This document shows positions 52,865 through 62,790 of a stretch of 64,000 nt of DNA, piece by piece. This stretch comes from JAEINY01 sp942490535. GTDB taxonomy: Bacteria; Bacteroidota; Bacteroidia; Bacteroidales; Marinilabiliaceae. Every line of letters begins with the position of its first letter. Position 1 is the stretch's first letter. Both the position numbers and the translations under genes were made by a program. The DNA lies in the NCBI GenBank assembly GCA_942490535.1, contig CALNXQ010000005.1, forward strand, positions 1-64,000. The letters are read 5' to 3'. A model generated the notes under the pieces. The model worked only from the letters and a program-made list of their open reading frames with translations, did not search any database and was not told the origin of the DNA.

Positions 52865-54607
52865 ATGAAATTACTGAACAGGTTTCTTTCCCTATTTATA
52901 TATGTTCGCGAGGAGAAAATTGAAATTGAAGATCAAACCAAAGTGCTTATTAGTAATTTGATTAACTTCTTTTTATTTATTATTGTTTTCCTGGAAGGCA
53001 TGTATTCGCTGATTATCGATGAGCCTTTTTACGCGGGTCCACTACTGGGATTCAGCTTAATTTTTGCCTTTCATTTTCTATATCTCGGGCGGAAGTCCCA
53101 TTCACAAGGTGTCCGAAATTCGTTTGTCTTCTTCTCGCTATTAACCCTCTTATTTTTTGTCATTTTTGGAGGTAAATCAGGTCTTAACATTATTTGGACT
53201 GCACTATTTCCACCATTTATCATTTCGCTTTTAGGCAAAAAAAAAGGTTCCCAGTTATCATTCGCTTTTTGGGGTGTTTTACTACTTTCATTGTTTGTTC
53301 TCAACAATTACATTCCAAGGGCATTCTCATATAATCTGGAGCAGAAGATAACCTTCGCGTTGTTCTACCTCATTTTTTTAGTTACTACTTATGCGCTCTA
53401 TCATGTGTTCTCAGAGATTGTTTTATCCAAGGAACGGTTAATGCTGGATTCACAAAATTTTAGTAAAACACAGGAAGAACTTATCTCAAAACTGTCGCAC
53501 CAAATACGGACCCCTTTAAGTAACATAACCGGTATAATAGACATCCTTGAAAAAACGCCGCTATCGGATGATCAAAGAGATTATATCAATACTATTCATG
53601 CTTCTTCCAATAACCTGGTGAATGTAGTGAATAGCATGGTGGCGGCGACCAAAACAAGTTTTAGCCAGATTCCGGAAGAAGAGATTAGTTTTAATCTCTA
53701 TGGCACGCTGAATAACACTATAAAACTATTTCAGGATAGTCAGGAAAAGAAAAAATTCAGCCTTTCCCTGTCCGCAGACATCCCCTCAAATCTGATTGGT
53801 AATAGCATTAAAATCAAACAAATTTTCCTAAATCTGCTCAACAGCATATTAAAATACAACAAGGCAGAATTGAAAACTGTGACGATTGAGGTCAGTAAAA
53901 AAGAAAGCATGCCCGGAATCATTAACTTAAATTTTAAAATATTAAGTAATACAGTTATTCCATTACCACAAGAGGAGCTTGCCAAGGACGAATCGCTCTA
54001 TTCACCCGAAATTATTCGCCTGAATACCAAGAAATACATTAACATCCTGGATCTGGGAATTACTCAAAAAATCATTGAAATGGATGGAAATTCCCTAAAT
54101 ATCATTCCGGGTTCAGTCAATACCATATTTGAGTTTTCGGCCAGCTTTAAGGAGAGTACTAAAAGTCAGTCCATCTCAAATATCAAGGAACCTGCCAAAC
54201 AAACTGAAAGTTACTATAAACCCAAGGTGGATATCATCAATTCCAACATTCTTTTGGTTGAAGATAACTTCAGTAACCAACAAATTATTATTCTCTACAT
54301 TAAAAATGAAGTCCATAAAATTGAAGTTGCTTTCAATGGCAAAGAAGCGTTGGATAAATTTGGAAAAGCGAAATATGATCTCATCCTGATGGATGTTCAA
54401 ATGCCCATCATGGATGGTTTTAAGGCAACTCAAAAGATCAGGGAAATTGAAAAAAGTACTGGCACACACACACCTATTATTGCAGTGACAGCCAATGCTT
54501 TTCCGGAAGACAAAGAAAAATGCCTGGCTTCGGGGATGGATGATTACATTAGTAAACCCTTTCAACCAGAGGATTTAATTCGAAAGATTAAGCAGCATTT
54601 AAGCTAA
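52865..54607 (+). CDS. Membrane hybrid histidine kinase with degenerate ATPase domain and C-terminal receiver
   Basis: 580 residues. Five or six membrane helices fill residues about 30-190 with little loop. HisKA has its acceptor in KLSHQIRTPLSNITGIID (His near 214). The ATPase region (about 270-440) keeps an N-box-like LNLLNSILKYN, but where DxGxG and GxGLGL should be it reads FKILSNTVIPLPQEE and INILDLGITQKIIE, so ATP-binding residues appear lost. A receiver (about 455-578) is intact: LLVEDNFSNQ, DLILMDVQMPIMDG, AVTANAF and SKPFQP. The protein may act as a phosphatase or phosphorelay scaffold rather than a kinase. It is convergent with the propeller sensor. Confidence 0.8.
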   Translation: MKLLNRFLSLFIYVREEKIEIEDQTKVLISNLINFFLFIIVFLEGMYSLIIDEPFYAGPLLGFSLIFAFHFLYLGRKSHSQGVRNSFVFFSLLTLLFFVIFGGKSGLNIIWTALFPPFIISLLGKKKGSQLSFAFWGVLLLSLFVLNNYIPRAFSYNLEQKITFALFYLIFLVTTYALYHVFSEIVLSKERLMLDSQNFSKTQEELISKLSHQIRTPLSNITGIIDILEKTPLSDDQRDYINTIHASSNNLVNVVNSMVAATKTSFSQIPEEEISFNLYGTLNNTIKLFQDSQEKKKFSLSLSADIPSNLIGNSIKIKQIFLNLLNSILKYNKAELKTVTIEVSKKESMPGIINLNFKILSNTVIPLPQEELAKDESLYSPEIIRLNTKKYINILDLGITQKIIEMDGNSLNIIPGSVNTIFEFSASFKESTKSQSISNIKEPAKQTESYYKPKVDIINSNILLVEDNFSNQQIIILYIKNEVHKIEVAFNGKEALDKFGKAKYDLILMDVQMPIMDGFKATQKIREIEKSTGTHTPIIAVTANAFPEDKEKCLASGMDDYISKPFQPEDLIRKIKQHLS

Positions 54608-54630
54608 GTTAAATTGGCTTTCAAAATAAG

Positions 54631-54662
54631 TAGCGTCACTCCTCAAGTAGTGGCGCTTTTTT
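54631..54662 (+). terminator. Rho-independent terminator of the hybrid kinase gene
   Basis: The stem AGCGTCAC / GTGGCGCT (54631-54638 with 54649-54656, one T-G pair) is followed by six T. It lies 24 bases past the stop. Confidence 0.8.
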
Positions 54663-54747
54663 ACTTCTGATCTGATACTGAGAGAACGGTCTATAAGATT
54701 TCACGTACCTTATCCAGAACGAAGGTATTAAGATATGGAATGGATTT

Positions 54748-57700
54748 CTATAGTTTCATTCCCATTAAAAGAATATCATCGACTTGCTCATATTCAGATC
54801 CCATCCATTCTTCCATTTTTTGGTGCAAGATAGCTTTTTGATCCTCGATGGGTAATTTATGAATATTTAAGAGCAAATGGCGGAATCGACGATACTTGAA
54901 CTTTTTACCCTCTGGTCCACCAAATTGGTCGGCATATCCATCTGAAAAGAGGTAGATAATATCATTTTTACGGATGGTGACCTCCTGTTTCGAAAATAGG
55001 GTTTTGTTATTCTCATCAACATATCCAATGGGAAAGCGATCTCCTTTATAAGTGATAATTTCGTTATCACGGATCAAATAAAGCGGATTATAAGCACCAG
55101 CAAATTCCATGATCCCTCTATCCGTATTAATAACAATCAGAGCCATATCCATGCCATCATTAACTTCCTGTTTATTCATGGATCGTTCATTTCCATTCTT
55201 CTTGAAGGTATTAACAATCTCTCTATTCAACTGATCCATGATACGGGCCGGACACTCTTTCCCTTGAATCTCCACAATATTTTTCAATAAATCGTATCCA
55301 ATAATGGACATAAATGCCCCCGGAACACCATGCCCGGTACAATCTACAGCAGCCACAAAAATTTTATTTTTATTGCGGTAAATCCAGTAAAAATCACCAC
55401 TTACTATATCCTTTGGCCGGAAATACACAAAAGATTCCGGAATGATATTTTTCACCATCTCTTCCGATGGAATCATTGCTTCCTGTATACGCTTAGCATA
55501 ACTGATGCTATCTGTCAAACTTTGATTGATCTTTGACAAGGCTTCCTTTTGTGCCTCAATCTTCTTCTTATCCAATGCCTTATCCTGAAGAGCCTTATAT
55601 GCCTTTCGATAATTACGAATGCGATAATTAATCAGCATCTGAATCAAAAATATAACAAAGATAATATAGAATGCATACGCATAATTTGACATCCAGAGCG
55701 GCGGCTCAACTTTGATCACAAGCTCGGTCCAATTATCACTCCAGACAAAGTCACTATTAGCGCCTTTTACTTTTAATGTATATGTCCCAGGACTCAAATT
55801 GGAGATGTTGATAAAATTATCATAAGTGATTGGAGTCACCTTTTCTTCATCATCATACCCATCGATAAAAACTTTAAAGCTGTTCCGCTGCGGGTTAGTA
55901 AATTCCATGGCAGCAAACTCAATACGTATCATGGAATTCCGTTTATACCGAATTTCAACAGTATCCATATCGTGTTGAGAACTATACTCCAGTAATCCTT
56001 TACGAAATACTTTCAAAGCGGTCACTAATACTTGCGGCTGGTACCCATTTTCATGATTGGAATCCGATTTGATGATGGTTAATCCTTTATCACCGCCAAA
56101 AAAAAGTTCATTCTCTTTGTTTTTGCAGGAAGCCCCGACATTTAGATTATAGTTAGAGATCCCATCATTCAAGCTGTAATTAAATCCTTCTTTTTCAAAT
56201 TCCAGTTTCGTGATGCCTCGTCCGGAGCTCATCCAAATTCGATTAACGGAATCAACTTCAAGTGCATAAACCTTGCTCTTCATCAACTCGTTAGTATTCT
56301 CCCAAAAACCAATCTTTCGATTTTTTTTATCATAATAAGACAATCCCGATTGAGTTCCAATTATCACCTTATTGTCTTTATCTTCAGCAAATGCAAGAAC
56401 GATATTATGGCTAATCTGAAGAGGTTCTGTAGCTGTATTTCGAATTCTTAAGAAAAAACCTTCGGCCGGATTATAAACATTAATGCCATCATTCGTGCCG
56501 ATCCATAACCACCCATCGGAATCCTCAAAAATTGTATTTACTTCATCGTGACAAAGACTGGTCTGATTTTGAGCATCTGCAAAATAGCTTGTTATTTCAC
56601 GACCATTAAACCGGTAAAGACCAAATTTAGTGGCTATCCAAATATTCCCTAGTTGATCTTCCAATAAATCATTAATCGGATTTTCTTTTAACAGGGTTTT
56701 GAACTCAAGACTTCCTGTATAATCAAACTCTTCCAGGTAATTCCAGTTTTGATTAAGGAAATACAAGCCATCAGTTGTACCAAACCACATTTTTCCATTT
56801 TGATCCTTTAATATGGAAAGAACAGCAGGATCATAAAGATCTGTATACTCTGGGTTGATTCGATACTGCTTATGCAAATCACGCTTACGATCAATGCGGT
56901 ACACACCTTGCTTGTCAGTGCCTAACCAAATCGTATTGTCTTGATCCACATAGACGGATTCAAAATCATATGAATCTAAACTATATGGTAAATTTGAAAA
57001 TTCTGAGATAGATGAAAAACGTGGAGGCTTCCGATCTATTTGTATCAGTCCATCATGCTTAGTACCTGCCCATAGTATGCCACTTCTATCTAACAATAAA
57101 CTACTAACTTCCGTTATATTTACAGTTACAGCACCTGCTAAAACCAATGGCCTATAATTAACATAAGGAAAATCTGAAATCATAATCCCTTTGCTAGTGC
57201 CAATAAATAAGCGATTGTTTTCACCACGCAACAAACAATTAACCATTGTATTTTTAGATCCATCATCCAGGGATGGAATAGGACGTCCTTGTCCCTGACC
57301 ATAATCATATTGCCATAACCCACTTGAAGTACCTACAAGAAGTAAACTATCATTTTCATTTATTAACCCCGTAATCTCTTTATTGGATGTTTCGACCGCC
57401 TGTGTAAAGCGCTTAAAAGATTTTGTTGACAAATCGAAATGATGAATCCCATCTTTAGAACCCACCCACAGACAATTATCGCCGGCAACTATTGGATAAG
57501 ATACGTTTATTCCCGCCTTATAAACACTTGAATAATGACCAAAGATTTCATAATCACTCAGATCATCCTTTATCCGTATTACAAAATTGCGGGTTTTAAC
57601 CCAAACGTTATCCCCAAGGGCTAATAGTCCGAATACGCCTTTCTCCGGAACATCTTTAAAAACATCAGATTGACTGTCCAGATTAATAAAAGTACCTGTT

Positions 57701-58059
57701 TTCTTATTCCAAATGGCAATTCCACTGTTTCGAGTACCCACCCAAATATTATTATCTGATGATTCAGTGATCGCCTGAATGTAGTTACCTGCAATGGTAG
57801 ATGTATCCATCGGATGATGACGGAAAACAGAAAAATCATAACCATCGTAGCGATTGAGCCCATCGGTAGTGCCGACCCAAATAAACCCACGACTATCTTG
57901 ATAAAGAGCTGTTACCTGGCTGTTGGATAATCCTTCATTAATGGAAAATTGCTTTGTTCTTCCACCCCCAAACTCTGCAAAACATTGCTCTCCTCCACAT
58001 ATCAACATGAAAGCAATCAACAACAAAAGGAAATACCGACCCTGATATTTTCTTTCCAT
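54748..58059 (-). CDS. Two-component-type propeller sensor with PP2C/SpoIIE phosphatase output
   Basis: From the preferred start the protein has 1103 residues. A signal peptide (about 1-28, ending CFAEF) is followed by a chain of beta-propeller repeats with GFIWVGTTDGLNRYDG, NIWVGTRNSGIAIWN, TIWLGTDKQGVYRID, GWLWIGTNDGINVYN and the like. A Y_Y_Y domain (YKRNSMIRIEFAAMEF...SPGTYTLKVKGANSD), one TM helix (about 820-840) and a coiled coil come next. The end is a SpoIIE/PP2C phosphatase (DIVSGDFYWIYRN, DCTGHGVPGAFMSIIG, FSDGYADQFGG, DDILLMGM). Most propeller sensors end in a kinase; here the output is a serine/threonine phosphatase, for an unknown partner. Start: the ATG at 58059 gives a classic signal peptide; 58128 is longer. 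Confidence 0.88.
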   Translation of the reverse strand: MERKYQGRYFLLLLIAFMLICGGEQCFAEFGGGRTKQFSINEGLSNSQVTALYQDSRGFIWVGTTDGLNRYDGYDFSVFRHHPMDTSTIAGNYIQAITESSDNNIWVGTRNSGIAIWNKKTGTFINLDSQSDVFKDVPEKGVFGLLALGDNVWVKTRNFVIRIKDDLSDYEIFGHYSSVYKAGINVSYPIVAGDNCLWVGSKDGIHHFDLSTKSFKRFTQAVETSNKEITGLINENDSLLLVGTSSGLWQYDYGQGQGRPIPSLDDGSKNTMVNCLLRGENNRLFIGTSKGIMISDFPYVNYRPLVLAGAVTVNITEVSSLLLDRSGILWAGTKHDGLIQIDRKPPRFSSISEFSNLPYSLDSYDFESVYVDQDNTIWLGTDKQGVYRIDRKRDLHKQYRINPEYTDLYDPAVLSILKDQNGKMWFGTTDGLYFLNQNWNYLEEFDYTGSLEFKTLLKENPINDLLEDQLGNIWIATKFGLYRFNGREITSYFADAQNQTSLCHDEVNTIFEDSDGWLWIGTNDGINVYNPAEGFFLRIRNTATEPLQISHNIVLAFAEDKDNKVIIGTQSGLSYYDKKNRKIGFWENTNELMKSKVYALEVDSVNRIWMSSGRGITKLEFEKEGFNYSLNDGISNYNLNVGASCKNKENELFFGGDKGLTIIKSDSNHENGYQPQVLVTALKVFRKGLLEYSSQHDMDTVEIRYKRNSMIRIEFAAMEFTNPQRNSFKVFIDGYDDEEKVTPITYDNFINISNLSPGTYTLKVKGANSDFVWSDNWTELVIKVEPPLWMSNYAYAFYIIFVIFLIQMLINYRIRNYRKAYKALQDKALDKKKIEAQKEALSKINQSLTDSISYAKRIQEAMIPSEEMVKNIIPESFVYFRPKDIVSGDFYWIYRNKNKIFVAAVDCTGHGVPGAFMSIIGYDLLKNIVEIQGKECPARIMDQLNREIVNTFKKNGNERSMNKQEVNDGMDMALIVINTDRGIMEFAGAYNPLYLIRDNEIITYKGDRFPIGYVDENNKTLFSKQEVTIRKNDIIYLFSDGYADQFGGPEGKKFKYRRFRHLLLNIHKLPIEDQKAILHQKMEEWMGSEYEQVDDILLMGMKL

Positions 58060-58272
58060 AAAAAGACATCCCCATTCCATCATGAATGCTAAAATAGTAA
58101 AAAACCAATGATGTTTTAAATTAAGCAATTATTTTCAGAAAAGTATAATGACATGGAATGAATCATAAGGCTTATCTATAACTTTTTCGTGTCATTCTAA
58201 CATTTAGACCCGCTCCGCCTAAAAATCCCATTCATATACTAACTTCGATCTAAAACCCCAATAATTCTACAA

Positions 58273-58299
58273 GAAAAAAAAAGACAGCTGAGGCTGCCT
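58273..58299 (-). terminator. Rho-independent terminator of citrate synthase
   Basis: The stem AGGCAGC / GCTGTCT (58293-58299 with 58282-58288, one G-T pair) with a 4-base loop is followed on the minus strand by a run of nine T. It lies 25 bases past the stop at 58325. Confidence 0.8.
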
Positions 58300-58324
58300 T
58301 TATGATAATTTTATTTACTATTTG

Positions 58325-59638
58325 TTACTCCTTATAATTTACTTTCGACATGAACCATTCTAAATTTTGGGATTTAGGACGTTCAATTGGCAAACCGTAT
58401 AATCTATCCCAAACCAATTGAGTCAGCACACCCAACGCTCTGGAAACACCAAAAAGCACCGTGTAAATTGGAAATTCAGTAATCCCATAACTGGACAACA
58501 AGGATCCACTGATGGCATCAACATTGGGCCATGGATTCTTGATTTTACCTTTTGTGGCCAATACATCTGGAACTACTTTATATATTTTATCCACTAATTG
58601 AATCAGCTGTGCGTCGGGCTTATATTTTTTTGCGAAGTCCAATTGAACAGTAAATCGTGGATCCGTTTTTCTCAATACTGCATGTCCATATCCTGGGATC
58701 ACTTGCCCTTTATCCAATGTATCAAAAGCATAAGCCCTAATTTGCTCTTCAGTAGGATTTTCTACACCAATTTCACGACACATTTTATTAATCCAATGCA
58801 TTACATCCTGATTGGCCATGCCATGCAAGGGACCGGCTAAGCCATTCATCCCGGCCGAGAAGCTATAATAGGGATTTGATAATGCTGAGCCAACCAAGTG
58901 TGTGGCGTGAGCCGATACATTACCACCTTCGTGATCCGCATGAATAACCATGTACAACCGCATTAAACGACGTACTTCCTCACTGTCATACCCCATCATA
59001 TGGGCCAGGTTACCAGCCCAATCCAAGTTGGGATTGATATCAATATAGGTTTCGTTGTGAAATACACGTCGATAAATATAGGCTGCAATAACTGGTAAAC
59101 GAGAAATCAAGTCCATGACCCCTTCATAAGTAGGATCCCAATAATCTCTTTTATCCATTCCAGCCAAATAAGCCTTACGAAAATGAGATTCCGTGGACAT
59201 GGCTAGAATAGCAGTATTAAACTGTATCATGGGGTGGGCATCCTTAGGCAAAGCATTAATTACATCATAAACATGAGAAGGAATCCCTTGTGCTCTTTGG
59301 ACCCATTGATGACTAATAAAGTTAACGTCTTCCTTTGACGGTAATTCTCCGGTGAGCATCAGATAAAAAAGACCCTCAGGTAATGGTTCGCCGTCCGGAT
59401 TTATTTTTGGTAACTTCTCACGTAACTCAGGAATAGAATAGCCTCTAAACCGAATCCCTTCCTCAGGATCTAACTTAGAAGTACAGGTTAACAAAGAAAC
59501 AACTCCTTTCATACCAGATAAAACCTGGTTCAATTTCACATCCTGTATAGTCTGTTCTCCATATTCTTTATTAAGTTTTCGAACCAGTTCCGCCTTAGGA
59601 CGGCCAATTTCAATGAGACGTTGTTTTATGTAATCCAT
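58325..59638 (-). CDS. gltA: Citrate synthase (eukaryotic-like type)
   Basis: 437 residues. Catalytic histidines are in HADHEGGNVSAHATHLVGSA (near 240) and GPLHGMANQ (near 290); the Asp is in RKTDPRF (about 345). The long N-terminal stretch and the motif LLPKALPGG-like order are of the type I (mitochondrial-like) enzyme, not the hexameric type of enterobacteria. The reaction joins oxaloacetate and acetyl-CoA to citrate, entering the TCA cycle. It follows eno (194 bases) on the same strand and has its own terminator. Confidence 0.95.
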   Translation of the reverse strand: MDYIKQRLIEIGRPKAELVRKLNKEYGEQTIQDVKLNQVLSGMKGVVSLLTCTSKLDPEEGIRFRGYSIPELREKLPKINPDGEPLPEGLFYLMLTGELPSKEDVNFISHQWVQRAQGIPSHVYDVINALPKDAHPMIQFNTAILAMSTESHFRKAYLAGMDKRDYWDPTYEGVMDLISRLPVIAAYIYRRVFHNETYIDINPNLDWAGNLAHMMGYDSEEVRRLMRLYMVIHADHEGGNVSAHATHLVGSALSNPYYSFSAGMNGLAGPLHGMANQDVMHWINKMCREIGVENPTEEQIRAYAFDTLDKGQVIPGYGHAVLRKTDPRFTVQLDFAKKYKPDAQLIQLVDKIYKVVPDVLATKGKIKNPWPNVDAISGSLLSSYGITEFPIYTVLFGVSRALGVLTQLVWDRLYGLPIERPKSQNLEWFMSKVNYKE

Positions 59639-59780
59639 AGCTTTAGATTTATAACTTTATGTGTGAAGCTGATGTATAGTACAATGATGTGCAATTAAAC
59701 TATAACTTCTCTAAAAATATTTTTCTTTTTAACAGACACACCCTACAATTTGTTTTCAATCACGGATTGAATGAATTACA

Positions 59781-59812
59781 TAAAAAAAGGGAATACATAA
59801 ATGCATTCCCTT
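59781..59812 (-). terminator. Rho-independent terminator of eno
   Basis: The stem AAGGGAAT / ATTCCCTT (59787-59794 with 59805-59812) is followed on the minus strand by a T-run. It lies 20 bases past the eno stop. Confidence 0.8.
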
Positions 59813-59832
59813 CAAATTAAAGTAAAGAAAAA

Positions 59833-61134
59833 TTACTTTCTTGTTACTTTTTCATAACCATATACGGCGGCTTCTCCCAATTCCTCTTCGATACGAAGCA
59901 ATTGGTTGTATTTAGCCATACGATCAGAACGGCTCAAAGAACCAGTCTTAATTTGACCACTATTGGTTGCAACAGCAATATCAGCAATGGTGGAATCTTC
60001 TGTTTCACCGGAACGGTGAGAAGTTACAGAAGTATATCCAGCACGATGCGCCATTTCAATAGCATTTAATGTTTCAGTTAAAGTACCAATTTGGTTAACT
60101 TTAATAAGAATAGAGTTAGCTGCACCTAATTCGATACCTTTTTTCAAGTAATCAACATTAGTTACAAACAAATCATCTCCTACCAACTGGCACTTATCGC
60201 CTATAGCCGCATTTAATGCCACCCATCCGTCCCAATCATTTTCGTCCATACCATCTTCGATGGAGTCAATCGGGTACTTCTCAACTAACTCAGCCATATA
60301 AGCAGCTTGCTCTTGAGAGCTACGCTTAACGCCATTTGGTTCAAAGATGCCATAATCATATACACCTTCTTTAAAGAATTCTGATGAAGCACAATCCATT
60401 GCAATTGAAACATCTCCACCATCTTCTTTACGACCAGCCTTATAACCAGCATTTTTAATAGCTGTAAGAATGCACTCAATAGCTTCTTCAGTACCCCCTA
60501 ACATGGGAGCGAAACCACCTTCATCACCAACGGCAGTCGAAAGACCTTTACCCTTTAATACTTTTGAAAGAGCATGAAATACCTCAGCACCCATACGTAA
60601 TCCTTCACGGAAACTTTTAGCACCAACCGGACGGATCATGAACTCTTGAAAGGCGATCGTAGCATCTGAGTGAGACCCCCCGTTAATGATATTCATCATT
60701 GGAACAGGTAATGTTTTAGCATTAGTACCACCAATATAGCGGTATAATGGCATACCCAGGAACTCAGCAGCAGCGCGCGCTACAGCCAAAGAAACACCTA
60801 AAATGGCATTTGCACCCAATTTACTTTTTGTTTTAGTACCATCCAATTCCAACATTTTGTGGTCGATGGCTACTTGCTCCAAGGTGCTCATTCCTACTAA
60901 CGCAGGAGCGATGATTTCGTTTACGTTTTCAACAGCTTTCAAAACACCTTTACCAAGGTAACGGCCTTTATCACCATCACGTAATTCCAGAGCTTCGTGT
61001 TCACCTGTAGAGGCTCCTGATGGTACAGCAGCACGTCCTACAAATCCACTTTCTAATGTTACTTCCACTTCTACAGTGGGATTGCCGCGAGAATCAAGAA
61101 TTTCGCGAGCATGAATGTTAGCAATTTGTCCCAT
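59833..61134 (-). CDS. eno: Enolase
   Basis: 433 residues, full length. The N-terminal loop AREILDSRGNPTVEVEV, SGASTGEHEALELRDGD, the metal-binding and catalytic parts (GDEGGFAPML, DCASSEF, DSIEDGMDENDWDGW, DDLFVTN), the catalytic Lys in ILIKVNQIGT and SHRSGETEDSTIAD are all intact. It converts 2-phosphoglycerate to phosphoenolpyruvate in glycolysis. It lies 127 bases after rplQ, at the end of the ribosomal alpha operon, an order common in Bacteroidota, with a terminator of rplQ between. Confidence 0.98.
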   Translation of the reverse strand: MGQIANIHAREILDSRGNPTVEVEVTLESGFVGRAAVPSGASTGEHEALELRDGDKGRYLGKGVLKAVENVNEIIAPALVGMSTLEQVAIDHKMLELDGTKTKSKLGANAILGVSLAVARAAAEFLGMPLYRYIGGTNAKTLPVPMMNIINGGSHSDATIAFQEFMIRPVGAKSFREGLRMGAEVFHALSKVLKGKGLSTAVGDEGGFAPMLGGTEEAIECILTAIKNAGYKAGRKEDGGDVSIAMDCASSEFFKEGVYDYGIFEPNGVKRSSQEQAAYMAELVEKYPIDSIEDGMDENDWDGWVALNAAIGDKCQLVGDDLFVTNVDYLKKGIELGAANSILIKVNQIGTLTETLNAIEMAHRAGYTSVTSHRSGETEDSTIADIAVATNSGQIKTGSLSRSDRMAKYNQLLRIEEELGEAAVYGYEKVTRK

Positions 61135-61217
61135 AATCGAAACTATTTATGTAATAATCGAAATTCAAAAAAAAAGGAATAAAGCCAATGGCTGTTATCC
61201 CCCCTATCTTCAACAAA

Positions 61218-61256
61218 AAGAAAAAGGAAAAACGCATAGTCTTTCCTTTTCTTTTA
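61218..61256 (-). terminator. AT-rich terminator after rplQ
   Basis: The minus strand reads AAAAGGAAA, 11 bases including a few T, then TTTCCTTTTTCTTTTTG: a hairpin of A/T and GG/CC pairs with a T-rich tail. It lies 5 bases past the rplQ stop. It separates the alpha operon from eno. Confidence 0.55.
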
Positions 61257-61261
61257 CAGGC

Positions 61262-61783
61262 TTACTCTTTTGAGTCTGCTTCAGTATTATCGGCAGCTTT
61301 TTCAGCTGTATTGTTAGCTGGAGTTTCAACAGCACTAGCAGTTGATTTACTACGACCACGACGAGTTCTTTTAGCACCTGCAGCTGGTTTCTTAGCTTCA
61401 AGCATATTCTCATTGTAATCTACTAACTCGATATAGCACATTTCGGCATTATCACCAATACGGTTTCCTAATTTCAAAATACGCGTATATCCACCTGGAC
61501 GATCTGCTACTTTTTCAGCTACATCAGTAAAAAGTTCTTTTACTGCGAATTTATTCTGAAGGTAACTAAATACTGTTCTTTGAGCGTGTACTTTCTCCTC
61601 TACCGTATTCAAACTTTTTGTTTTGGTAATAAGAGGCTCTACATAGATGCGCAAAGCTTTGGCTTTAGCAACCGTTGTTTTGATTCTTTTATGAAGAATC
61701 AAAGAAGCCGCCATATTAGACAACATCGCCTCACGATGTGCCTTTTTACGACCTAAATGATTAAATTTCTTTCTATGTCTCAT
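61262..61783 (-). CDS. rplQ: 50S ribosomal protein L17 with C-terminal extension
   Basis: 173 residues. The conserved core is residues 1-120 (MRHRKKFNHLGRKKAHREAM, then KRIKTTVAKAKALR and PGGYTRILKLGNRIGDNAEM). The tail (about 125-173) is rich in Ala, Lys, Ser and Thr with no fold, an extension usual in Bacteroidota. It is the last gene of the alpha operon, 5 bases after rpoA. Confidence 0.97.
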   Translation of the reverse strand: MRHRKKFNHLGRKKAHREAMLSNMAASLILHKRIKTTVAKAKALRIYVEPLITKTKSLNTVEEKVHAQRTVFSYLQNKFAVKELFTDVAEKVADRPGGYTRILKLGNRIGDNAEMCYIELVDYNENMLEAKKPAAGAKRTRRGRSKSTASAVETPANNTAEKAADNTEADSKE

Positions 61784-61788
61784 CGCTT

Positions 61789-62781
61789 TTATTCCTTGTC
61801 TAATTTATACTTCTGAGTATCCATTCCAAAAGTAAGTCCCATGTTCAGCAGGAGATCATCCAACTCGGTTAAAGACTTCTTACCAAAGTTACGGAACTTC
61901 AACAGATCGTTGCGATTGAAAGTTACCAGCTCACCAAGTGTTTCCACATCGGCAGCTTTCAAACAATTCAATGCACGCACTGATAAATCCATATCCACTA
62001 ACTTGGTTTTGAGAAGCTGACGCATGTGCAAAACTTCTTCATCAAACTCTTCATTTCCAAATTTTTCATCTGAATCAAGAGTAATCTTTTCATCTGAGAA
62101 AAGCATGAAGTGATAAATCAAAATTTTTGCTGCTTCTTTCAAGGCATCCTTCGGATGAATAGATCCATCAGTCGCAATTTCCAACACTAATTTTTCGTAA
62201 TCCGTTTTCTGCTCTACACGATAATTCTCAACCGCGAATTTAACGTTACGAACTGGTGTAAAAATTGAATCAATGGCTATTACCCCAAATTCACCCTCAA
62301 CCGGCTTATTTTCCTCAGCTGGTACATAACCTCTACCTTTGTTGATGGTCAAAACCATTTGCAGGTTAACTTCCGGATTCATCTTTGCAATTACCAATTC
62401 AGGATTCAACACTTCGAAACCTGTCATGAATTGATTTAAATCACCGGCAGTAAACTCATTTTTACCTGTAATGCTCACAGTTACTTTTTCCTGCTCAGCA
62501 TCTTCTACAAGCTTATTAAAACGAACCTGTTTAAGATTAAGAACGATTTCAGTGACATCATTAATGACTCCAGGAACGCTGGAAAATTCATGATCCACAC
62601 CTTCAATCTTGACAGTAGTAATTGCATACCCCTCTAAAGAGGACAACAAAATTCTTCTTAGGGCATTTCCAACGGTAATACCATATCCTGGCTCTAAGGG
62701 ACGAAATTCGAATTTGCCGAATTTGTCGTCGGCTTCGAGCATGATAACTTTGTCTGGTTTTTGGAATGCTAATATTGCCAT
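61789..62781 (-). CDS. rpoA: DNA-directed RNA polymerase subunit alpha
   Basis: 330 residues. The N-terminal domain (about 1-230) has FGKFEFRPLEPGYGITVGNALRRILLSSLEGYA in pieces, the assembly domain. A linker follows, and the C-terminal domain (about 250-325: LVDMDLSVRALNCLKAADVE, LLKFRNFGKKSLTELDDLL) contacts activators and DNA. Both are complete. It lies between rpsD (9 bases) and rplQ (5 bases), the usual alpha operon order. Confidence 0.98.
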   Translation of the reverse strand: MAILAFQKPDKVIMLEADDKFGKFEFRPLEPGYGITVGNALRRILLSSLEGYAITTVKIEGVDHEFSSVPGVINDVTEIVLNLKQVRFNKLVEDAEQEKVTVSITGKNEFTAGDLNQFMTGFEVLNPELVIAKMNPEVNLQMVLTINKGRGYVPAEENKPVEGEFGVIAIDSIFTPVRNVKFAVENYRVEQKTDYEKLVLEIATDGSIHPKDALKEAAKILIYHFMLFSDEKITLDSDEKFGNEEFDEEVLHMRQLLKTKLVDMDLSVRALNCLKAADVETLGELVTFNRNDLLKFRNFGKKSLTELDDLLLNMGLTFGMDTQKYKLDKE

Positions 62782-62790
62782 AAGAATTAA

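Noticed and set aside
61135..61200. eno promoter TTTG, 20 bases, TAGTTTCG
   Set aside because: The second box would lie only six bases before the ATG and would require a leaderless mRNA; not claimed.
61188..61418. 76-residue plus-strand frame over rplQ
   Set aside because: Antisense to the Ala-rich L17 tail; no support.
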